Positions 24,896 through 30,918 of a DNA stretch of 64,000 bases are shown here, in pieces (position 1 is the stretch's first letter; the number at the start of each line of letters is the position of its first letter). Position numbers and translations under genes: made by a program. The notes below the pieces were generated by a model. It was not told the DNA's origin. It worked only from the letters and a program-made list of their open reading frames with translations, and ran no database searches. This stretch comes from Neorhizobium sp. UBA3556 (lineage in GTDB: Bacteria; Pseudomonadota; Alphaproteobacteria; Rhizobiales; Rhizobiaceae), in assembly GCA_002376235.1 (NCBI GenBank), contig DFNX01000006.1, forward strand, positions 1 to 64,000, in the 5' to 3' direction.

Positions 24896-25367
24896 GCCGA
24901 GGAGATGGGAATAGATTTCGAGGAGCGCAGGTTCCTGAAACGGGCGGCCCTGCTACACGATATCGGCAAGCTCGGCGTCAGCAACAGCGTGCTCGACAAT
25001 TCCGGCAAACTCGACGATGCGGAATGGGTCCAGATGAAGCGGCATTCCGAATTTTCCGAGCACATCCTTTCGAAGATCGGCGCCTTCTCCAGCGTCGCTA
25101 TCATCGGCGGAGCACACCACGAGCGAATGGACGGGAAGGGCTATCCGCGCGGCCTGCTGGCCGAAGATATCTTGATGGAGGTCAGGATCGTTTCAACGGA
25201 AGACGTCCTTCGATGCCCTGACGGCCGATCGTCCCCATCGGGCGGCTATGCCGATCGAAAAGGCGATCGCGATATTGTGGGAAGGTGCCGACCAGACGCA
25301 TGATCCAATCTGTATCGAGGCTCTTGAACGCGCGTTTTCGCGGACAGTGCTGACACAGGCGGCCTGA
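24896..25367 (+). pseudogene. HD-GYP phosphodiesterase fragment, frameshifted
   Basis: The sequence contains the diagnostic HD motif AALLHDIGKLGV and the HHERMDGKGYPRGL segment with the GYP triplet, which in intact proteins bind metals and hydrolyse cyclic di-GMP. The 5' portion is missing, replaced by the IS5 remnant. A frameshift near 25205 splits VSTEDV from the natural continuation FDALTADRPHRAAMPIEKA, which ends at 25367. About 155 residues of the C-terminal domain remain. It is inactive by truncation. Confidence 0.8.
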
Positions 25368-25398
25368 CAGACGGGGCAGGGTGGTTTGGCCCCAAGTC

Positions 25399-26046
25399 CT
25401 ACCAGCGCAGGAAATGGCGGCCGAGCAGCGTGCCGGCAAGGCCGCAGAGCAGGATGCCGAGCGTGTACCAGAGCGCCACGAAGGTCAGGCCATTTTCGAT
25501 ACAGCCCCAGCTATAAATCCAGGCACCGATGGAGCCGGCCGTCATGCCGGCGATAAACCCTGCCAGTCGGGCGTCAGTCGGCGCCGTGCGTCTCAGGAAC
25601 CAGAACGTGGCCGCCATCAGCGGAGCCCCTGCCGCCAGGATGATTATCGGGCAGAACCAGTAGGAAATTCCCATGATCAGCCGGTGCTGTTCTGTCGGAG
25701 TGGTCGATGTACTCAACTGCAGAATGCCCAGTGCGATCAGCAGCACATAGATGATCAGCGCGGGCAGCGCGGCGCCCAAAGGGCGACCGCCGGGGCGTGC
25801 AACCTTGATCAGGGCAGTCATTCCGACCACTGAAAGCAGCAGCGGATAAGCGGACTTCGCCCAGAACGCGGATTGCCAAACAGCCGAGGACAAATCTGGG
25901 CGAAAACCGTGAGCCAGCAGAATGAGTGCTGCCGACAGCGCGAGACCGGGGAGGAGCGCCAGTGCAAGCAGCCTGTGCAACGCGGTCTTGGGCAACGGTC
26001 GCAGGTCCTTCACCATTTCGCTGATCATGTCATCCGTCTTCGCCAC
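25399..26046 (-). CDS. nrsF: NrsF-family anti-sigma factor (DUF1109)
   Basis: This 215-residue integral membrane protein has six hydrophobic segments after a short cytoplasmic N-terminus (MAKTDDMISEMVKDLRPLP), the architecture of NrsF/DUF1109 proteins. These hold an ECF sigma factor at the membrane and release it under metal or oxidative stress. Cysteines in YWFCPII and WGCIENG are positioned as the conserved family pair. It overlaps the sigma gene by 17 bases on the same strand, so the pair is co-translated. The inducing signal here is unknown. Confidence 0.85.
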   Translation of the reverse strand: MAKTDDMISEMVKDLRPLPKTALHRLLALALLPGLALSAALILLAHGFRPDLSSAVWQSAFWAKSAYPLLLSVVGMTALIKVARPGGRPLGAALPALIIYVLLIALGILQLSTSTTPTEQHRLIMGISYWFCPIIILAAGAPLMAATFWFLRRTAPTDARLAGFIAGMTAGSIGAWIYSWGCIENGLTFVALWYTLGILLCGLAGTLLGRHFLRW

Positions 26047-26587
26047 GTTCGCCTCTCAATCTTGCGGCCAATGCCTTGATGCCACGATGCACGCCGACCT
26101 TCACCATCGCTTCGGTGCGACCGGAGCCCGCCGCTGTCTCGGCAACGGAGTGCCCTTCCAGCCGAACCTGCCGGATCATGTCGCCTTGCCATGCTGGCAG
26201 GCTGGCCAGCAGACGGTGGACATCCATGTTGGCCGAGATGGCGTCTTCACGATAGCCATCCACCACATCGCCTATTGTCTCCAGTCCGACATGAGCACGG
26301 CCACCGGTGCGCCGGTGATGATCGACCAGCTTGTGGCGGGCAATCGTGAAAAACCACGCCGTGAACGGCCGATCGCGGTCATAGGTGATCCGTCGTTGAT
26401 GCAGGGCGAGCAGCGTGTCCTGCACCAGATCGTCAACATGTAGTGCCGCAGAGCCGCCAAGCCTCCTGGCATAATAACTGACCAGAAGATGCCGCAGCAT
26501 ATCCAGCAGGCAGCGATATGCCGTCTCGTCCCCGTCGAGGGACAAGAGCATCAGGGTTTTCAACTCGGGTTCGGTCAACTGCTTCAT
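26030..26587 (-). CDS. ECF sigma factor (SigF-like, partner of NrsF)
   Basis: This 185-residue sigma-70 family factor has region 2 (DETAYRCLLDMLRHLLVSYYARRL to DDLVQDTLLALHQRR with the RPFTAWFFTIARHKLVDHHRR core) and region 4 (LASLPAWQGDMIRQVRLEGHSVAETAAGSGRTEAMVKVGVHRGIKAL) separated by a short linker. Together with NrsF it forms the SigF-NrsF system described in Caulobacter-like bacteria. A GTAACC-N15-CGTA promoter lies just upstream and a matching GTAACC-N15-CGAA promoter serves the divergent MxKDx/cytochrome/oxidoreductase genes, implying autoregulation and a directly linked regulon. Confidence 0.9.
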   Translation of the reverse strand: MKQLTEPELKTLMLLSLDGDETAYRCLLDMLRHLLVSYYARRLGGSAALHVDDLVQDTLLALHQRRITYDRDRPFTAWFFTIARHKLVDHHRRTGGRAHVGLETIGDVVDGYREDAISANMDVHRLLASLPAWQGDMIRQVRLEGHSVAETAAGSGRTEAMVKVGVHRGIKALAARLRGERGEDG

Positions 26588-26602
26588 GTCGTTTCCGCTT
26601 CA

Positions 26603-26627
26603 TACGGCCTGACCGGAAAACGGTTAC
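26603..26627 (-). promoter_or_regulatory. ECF-type promoter of the sigma-nrsF operon
   Basis: On the minus strand GTAACC (26622-26627) is followed after 15 bases by CGTA (26603-26606), 16 bases before the sigma-factor ATG. It matches the divergent promoter at 26693-26717 in -35 word and spacing. Confidence 0.6.
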
Positions 26628-26692
26628 ACGGGGCAAGAAAGAAAAGCGAGAAAACGCTTTTGCGTTCGATCAATCACATCGCCGTGATGGTT

Positions 26693-26717
26693 GTAACCGA
26701 TCCGTCAGCCCATCGAA
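26693..26717 (+). promoter_or_regulatory. ECF-type promoter of the MxKDx operon
   Basis: GTAACC (26693-26698), 15-base spacer, CGAA (26714-26717). GTAACC/CGAA is the known pattern of SigF-type ECF promoters. It is 60 bases upstream of the MxKDx gene. Confidence 0.65.
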
Positions 26718-26777
26718 TGAGCTTCCCGTGAACCTTCGGCGCGACATGCGGCGAACACATCAACCGGGAGAAACATC

Positions 26778-27053
26778 ATGAGAACGCGTCTTTTCACCAC
26801 CTGCCTTGCCGCTCTTCTTGGCGCCTCACTGGCAACAGGAATCGCGCAGGCACAGACCAGCAGCGACGCCATGAAGAAGACCGATACGATGAAGTCGGAC
26901 ACTATGAAGGCCGACACCATGGGTAAGGATGGAATGAAAGCCGACGGCATGAAGAAGGGCGCCACCAAGGCCGACTGCATGCACAAGGCCGGCATGGAAA
27001 AGGACAGCATGAAAAAGTCCGACATGATGAAAACCTGCGACGCGATGAAATGA
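26778..27053 (+). CDS. Pentapeptide MxKDx repeat protein
   Basis: This 91-residue secreted protein has a signal peptide (MRTRLFTTCLAALLGASLATGIAQA). The mature part is almost wholly Met-, Lys- and Asp-rich repeats of the form MKxD (SDTMKAD, MGKDGMKAD, MEKDSMKKSD) with two cysteines (ADCMHK and KTCDAM). It matches the MxKDx family (TIGR02953). Methionine-rich periplasmic proteins may bind copper or act as an oxidation sink, which fits its neighbours, a methionine-sulfoxide-reductase-like oxidoreductase and a cytochrome b. That role is inference. It is first gene behind the SigF-type promoter, with GGGAGAAAC as ribosome site. Confidence 0.82.
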   Translation: MRTRLFTTCLAALLGASLATGIAQAQTSSDAMKKTDTMKSDTMKADTMGKDGMKADGMKKGATKADCMHKAGMEKDSMKKSDMMKTCDAMK

Positions 27054-27135
27054 TCACTGTCGCCCCTGCGGCCTGCAACTGTTGCAGGGGCGCCCTCGTA
27101 GACCGTGTGATCCCAGTCTCCGTGAGAAAAAAACC

Positions 27136-27990
27136 ATGGACACCATGTCAAAGCCCGCAGCCAGCAAACGCACGCTTATCCGCCGCCATAGCCTCACCGT
27201 ACGTCTGTCGCACTGGCTGAATGTGCTGTGCATGAGCGTGCTCATCATCAGTGGCCTGCAGATATTCAATGCGCATCCGAGCCTTTATTGGGGCCAATAC
27301 GGTGCCGACAACGATCCTTCCATCATCGCCATGGAAGCGCTTGAGGACGGCGATACTGTTAAAGGCGTGACACGCATCGGCAGCTTGTCTTTCAACACGA
27401 CCGGCGTTCTCGGTGTTTCGAATGTCGATGGAGAACCGACGGCACGCGGATTTCCAGCCTGGGCGACATTGCCCAGTTATCAGGACCTTGCGGCCGGCCG
27501 CCGCTGGCATTTTTTCTTCGCCTGGCTTTTTGTCATTAACGGCCTGATCTATGTCGCCTACGGCATTCTTGCCCGTCATTTCCGTCGGGATCTATTGCCC
27601 GCCGGACACGAGTTGACGCCGGCCCATCTCGGTCACGAAATTGCCGAGCATGCGCGGTTGCGTTTTCCCAAAGGCGAAGCGGCGCGGCATTACAATGTTC
27701 TGCAAAAGCTGACTTACCTGCTGGTCATTTTTGTCCTGCTGCCGCTGATGATCGTCACGGGCCTGACCATGTCGCCCGGCTTCAATGCTGCGGCACCCTG
27801 GCTTCTGGACGTCTTCGGCGGACGGCAGTCGGCGCGTACGCTGCATTTCATCACAGCAAGCGCTTTGCTTGGTTTCGTTATCGTCCATGTCGCCATGGTC
27901 CTGGCCTCCGGCGTCTTCAACAACATGCGCTCGATGATCACCGGTCGTTATGCCATCCGGGTCGACACTCCCATGGAGCCAAAACAATGA
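27136..27990 (+). CDS. Cytochrome b561-type membrane subunit
   Basis: This 284-residue membrane protein of the bacterial cytochrome b561/Ni-hydrogenase cytochrome b type has TVRLSHWLNVLCMSVLIISGLQIF with a heme-ligand His near the start of the first segment. It continues with WHFFFAWLFVINGLIYVAYG and YLLVIFVLLPLMIVTGLTMSPG, and ends in LHFITASALLGFVIVHVAMVLASGV. The His residues in segments 1, 2 and 4 are likely heme ligands. The ATG at 27136 was preferred because upstream codons lack a ribosome site. It overlaps the molybdopterin oxidoreductase gene by 4 bases (ATGA), so the two form an electron-transfer pair, probably from quinol to the periplasmic enzyme. Confidence 0.85.
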   Translation: MDTMSKPAASKRTLIRRHSLTVRLSHWLNVLCMSVLIISGLQIFNAHPSLYWGQYGADNDPSIIAMEALEDGDTVKGVTRIGSLSFNTTGVLGVSNVDGEPTARGFPAWATLPSYQDLAAGRRWHFFFAWLFVINGLIYVAYGILARHFRRDLLPAGHELTPAHLGHEIAEHARLRFPKGEAARHYNVLQKLTYLLVIFVLLPLMIVTGLTMSPGFNAAAPWLLDVFGGRQSARTLHFITASALLGFVIVHVAMVLASGVFNNMRSMITGRYAIRVDTPMEPKQ

Positions 27991-28763
27991 GCCGCCTGAT
28001 TACCCGCCGCCGGTTCCTGATCGGCTCGACATTGACCGCCTCCGCGCTCGGCCTTAGCGGCTGCGATGCGCTGGTTGAAAATCCGAGCGTGCAGCAGGCC
28101 TTGCGGATGGCGGAAGGGTTGACCATGCGCACGCAGCGCCTGCTGATCGGCGACAACGCGCTGGCGCGTGAATTTTCGCTGGCGGATATTTCGCCGACAT
28201 TCCGCGCCAACGGAACAAGCATGCCGGACGGCGCGCAATACCAGGCACTGCTTGCCCCAAAATTTTCACAGTGGCAGCTGGAAATCGGCGGTCTGATCGA
28301 CCGACCAACAAAACTCTCGTTGGCGGCGCTGAAGGCGATGCCGGCGCGCACCCAGATCACCCGGCACGACTGTGTCGAAGGCTGGAGTGCGATCGGCCAA
28401 TGGAGCGGCGTACCGCTCGGTGCCGTACTCCAGATGGTCGGCCTCAAACCGGAGGCGCGCTACATCGTCTTTCACTGTGCCGACGAATACGAAAAGACCC
28501 TCGACGGCAGCGGCTGGTATTACGAGAGCATCGATCTTGTCGACGCTTTTCACCCACAGACGATCCTTGCCCATTCGATGAACGGACGCGATCTGGAAGT
28601 GCCGCATGGCGCGCCGCTGCGGCTGCGGGTCGAGCGCCAGCTTGGTTACAAACAGGCAAAATATCTGATGCGCATCGAGGCGGTCGCAGATCTTTCCGGA
28701 ATCTATGGCGGCAATGGCGGCTTCTGGGAAGACCGCGGCTACGAATGGTACGCCGGCATCTAA
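27987..28763 (+). CDS. Molybdopterin-dependent oxidoreductase (SuoX/MsrP type)
   Basis: This 258-residue enzyme has an N-terminal export signal with twin arginines (MSRLITRRRFLIGSTLTASALGLSGC; the Cys after LSG also makes a lipobox). The sulfite-oxidase-type Mo-cofactor domain contains TRHDCVEGWSAIGQWSGVPL, where the Cys (near residue 129) is the molybdenum ligand. The C-terminal segment is HGAPLRLRVERQLGYKQAKYL. Relatives are MsrP, which repairs oxidised methionine in periplasmic proteins using a membrane cytochrome. The cytochrome b upstream and the Met-rich MxKDx protein suggest such a repair system, but the substrate is not proven by sequence. Confidence 0.85.
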   Translation: MSRLITRRRFLIGSTLTASALGLSGCDALVENPSVQQALRMAEGLTMRTQRLLIGDNALAREFSLADISPTFRANGTSMPDGAQYQALLAPKFSQWQLEIGGLIDRPTKLSLAALKAMPARTQITRHDCVEGWSAIGQWSGVPLGAVLQMVGLKPEARYIVFHCADEYEKTLDGSGWYYESIDLVDAFHPQTILAHSMNGRDLEVPHGAPLRLRVERQLGYKQAKYLMRIEAVADLSGIYGGNGGFWEDRGYEWYAGI

Positions 28764-28876
28764 TTTCGACAATTCTGGTTCTTCGGGCAGCCATTTCTGG
28801 CTGTCCTTGAAAAGCCGACGGATTTAGCCCGCATCCGCCGACGGTTCCAGACGATGGGCTCTCAAAGGAAAACGAT

Positions 28877-29506
28877 ATGCAATCCATTTCCAGAATCATT
28901 CTTATAACGGGTACCACGATCATCGCAGGCACACTGCTGGCCATGTCGGCCGGGTTTGCCGCGCAGGCGGCCGATACACTGCGTGTCCGGGGAACGGTCG
29001 AAAGCCTCGAAGGCACAACGCTCGCCGTCAAGACACGTGAAGGCACAGATGCCAAGATCATGCTGAAGGATGGCTGGCAGGTATCGAGCGTCGCCAAGGC
29101 GTCGATCGACGACATCAAGCCGGGCGATTTTGTCGGTATCGCATCGCTGCCGACGGCAAGTGGCGGTGATGGCGCGCTGGAAGTGCTGATCTTCCCGGCG
29201 GCGATGAAAGGGACCGGCGAGGGCAGTTATGCCTGGGACCTCAAACCCAACAGCTCGATGACCAATGCAACCGTTGCCGATGCCGTTAAATCGGTGGAAG
29301 GTCATACGGTCACGGTCACTTACAAGGGCAAGGAAAAGAAAATCGTCATCCCTGAAGGCACGCCGGTCGTCTCATTCGCGCCTGCCACCGTTTCCGACAT
29401 CAAGCCGGGAGCCACCGTCTTCGTTCCGTCGGAAAAAGCGGCTGATGGGTCGATCTCAAGCGGCCGCGTTGTAGTCGGCACCAACGGGGTCGTGCCACCG
29501 ATGTGA
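28877..29506 (+). CDS. Periplasmic DUF5666-like hypothetical protein
   Basis: This 209-residue exported protein has a signal peptide (ILITGTTIIAGTLLAMSAGFAAQA). It contains two similar beta-rich halves: LRVRGTVESLEGTTLAVKTREGTDAKIML with IDDIKPGDFVGIAS, and VADAVKSVEGHTVTVTYKGKEKKIVIPEG with VSDIKPGATVFVPS. The repeated DIKPG(D/A) element implies an internal duplication of a small barrel-like domain. It follows the oxidoreductase by 113 bases and AAAGGAAAACG precedes the start, so it is probably the last member of the ECF regulon. No function is known; a metal- or ligand-binding accessory role is possible. Confidence 0.65.
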   Translation: MQSISRIILITGTTIIAGTLLAMSAGFAAQAADTLRVRGTVESLEGTTLAVKTREGTDAKIMLKDGWQVSSVAKASIDDIKPGDFVGIASLPTASGGDGALEVLIFPAAMKGTGEGSYAWDLKPNSSMTNATVADAVKSVEGHTVTVTYKGKEKKIVIPEGTPVVSFAPATVSDIKPGATVFVPSEKAADGSISSGRVVVGTNGVVPPM

Positions 29507-29528
29507 TCCGCTAAGACCTCGAAAATGT

Positions 29529-29557
29529 GGTGTGGCACTGTAAATGAGTGCCACACC
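29529..29557. terminator. Perfect 11-bp stem-loop at the end of the ECF regulon
   Basis: GGTGTGGCACT (29529-29539), a 7-base loop, and AGTGCCACACC (29547-29557), 23 bases after the stop. There is no T-run on the plus strand, so it could stop transcription only with Rho, or protect the mRNA end. The IS3 element begins 8 bases later, which may have removed the T-run. Confidence 0.5.
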
Positions 29558-29625
29558 CATTGGTCTGCCCCCTGCAAAGTGATCCTTCATGAAGTATGGC
29601 TTATGAGCCTCAGAAGGACATTCAA

Positions 29626-29904
29626 ATGGCAGCGAAAAGACACAAGGCGGAAGAGATTGTCACGAAGCTTCGTCAGGTTGGCGTGCTGAATGCACAGGGC
29701 AAGTCGATGGCGGAAGCGATCCGGTCGATAGGCGTGACGGAAGTTACATACTATCGCTAGCGGTCCGAATACGGCGGTTTGAAGGGCGACCAGGTGAAGC
29801 GCCTGAAGGAATTGGAGGCGGAGAATGCCCGGCTGCGGCGTGCGGTTTCCGATCTCACCCTGGACAAGATGATCCTTGCCGAGGCCGCCAAGGGAAACTT
29901 CTGA
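29626..29904 (+). pseudogene. IS3 transposase OrfA with premature stop
   Basis: The frame starts MAAKRHKAEEIVTKLRQVGVL, with a helix-turn-helix and then EVTYYR. It is cut by TAG at 29758-29760, where TGG (Trp, giving YYRWRSEYGGLK) is expected. The frame continues as RSEYGGLKGDQVKRLKELE, with a leucine-zipper-like helix, to a natural stop at 29902. The nonsense mutation should block OrfA and the OrfAB frameshift product. Confidence 0.85.
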
Positions 29905-29927
29905 GCCCCGCCCGTCGCCGCGCTTGC

Positions 29928-30785
29928 GTGGATCGTGTCACCGAGGAACTGGGTGTGTCCGAGAGACGGGCATGCCGGGTCTTGGGTCAGCATCGTTCCA
30001 CGCAGCGCAAGATCGCCAAGACCCCGGATGATGAGGCGGCGTTGACCGCCGACATCACGGCACTCGCCCTCCAGTATGGCCGCTATGGCTATCGCCGCAT
30101 TACGGCGATGCTGCATCATTCCGGCTGGATCGTGAACGTCAAGCGGGTCGAGCGCATCTGGCGACGGGAGGGGCTGAAAGTGCCTCACAAGCAACCGAAG
30201 CGCGGGCGGCTGTGGTTGAACGATAGTTCGTGCGTCCGGCTGCGACCGGAATATCCCAACCATGTCTGGTCCTCCGACTTGGTTGAGGATCGCACGCACA
30301 ACGGCAGGAAAATCCGCATGTTAAACGTAATCGACGAGTTCACACGAGAATGCATCGCCATCAGGATCGAGAGAAAATTGAAGGCGGTGGATGTCATCGA
30401 CGTGCTTTCCGACCTCTTCATCCTAAGGGGTATCCCGACGCATATTCGTTCCGACAACGGCCCGGAGTTCATCGCCAAAGCTTTGAGGGAGTGGATTACG
30501 CTGGTCGGTGCCAAGACGGCCTACATCATGCCGGGCAGCCCGTGGGAGAACGGCTACTGTGAAAGCTTCAACTCAAAGCTCCGCGACGAGCTGCTCAACG
30601 GCGAAATCTTCTACACGCTCAAGGAAGCGAAGATCATCATCGAGGGCTGGCGGAGCCACTACAACACCGCTCGTCCGCATTCATCACTGGACTACAAGCC
30701 GCCCGCACCTGAAGCCGCCGTGTGGCCGCGCCAGAACGGACCTGTTTCAACGCCAGCAGTGACGGCGAGACCGAGCATGCACTAA
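29928..30785 (+). CDS. IS3-family transposase OrfB (DDE integrase)
   Basis: This ORF of 285 residues carries an HTH_21-type N-terminal part and the rve integrase core. Catalytic residues are seen in VWSSDLVEDRT (first Asp), HIRSDNGPEFIAK (second Asp) and GSPWENGYCESFNSKLRDELLNGE (Glu). The C-terminus (HYNTARPHSSLDYKPP) is the conserved end of the family. The reading continues upstream to about 29901 (SPARRRACV), so in a live element it is made by frameshifting from orfA. OrfB itself is intact. Confidence 0.88.
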   Translation: MDRVTEELGVSERRACRVLGQHRSTQRKIAKTPDDEAALTADITALALQYGRYGYRRITAMLHHSGWIVNVKRVERIWRREGLKVPHKQPKRGRLWLNDSSCVRLRPEYPNHVWSSDLVEDRTHNGRKIRMLNVIDEFTRECIAIRIERKLKAVDVIDVLSDLFILRGIPTHIRSDNGPEFIAKALREWITLVGAKTAYIMPGSPWENGYCESFNSKLRDELLNGEIFYTLKEAKIIIEGWRSHYNTARPHSSLDYKPPAPEAAVWPRQNGPVSTPAVTARPSMH

Positions 30786-30918
30786 CATTAAACCCGGATC
30801 ACCCCACGGGGGCAGGCCAACTAAATACCCCACTCGAACGTGTTGCTAGACGGTCCTTTCTAAGCGTTCCCCAATGTTGGGTTTCGCGTTCCAGATTTTC
30901 CGACCTCCGGAAATTCAC

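Larger units (their letters stand above)
29566..30814 (+). mobile_element. IS3-family insertion sequence, about 1.25 kb
   Basis: The left end TGCCCCCTGCAAAGTGATCC (29566) and the inverted right end (read from 30814 on the minus strand: TGCCCCCGTGGGGTGATCC) are imperfect terminal repeats. Two genes lie in the usual orfA/orfB arrangement, with orfB in the -1 frame. Flanks GGTC (29562-29565) and GGCC (30815-30818) could be a diverged short target duplication but do not match exactly. Confidence 0.85.

Noticed and set aside
26850..27050. Tandem DNA repeat
   Set aside because: The repetition is at the protein level (MKxD units) with varied codons; it is part of the MxKDx gene and not a separate satellite.
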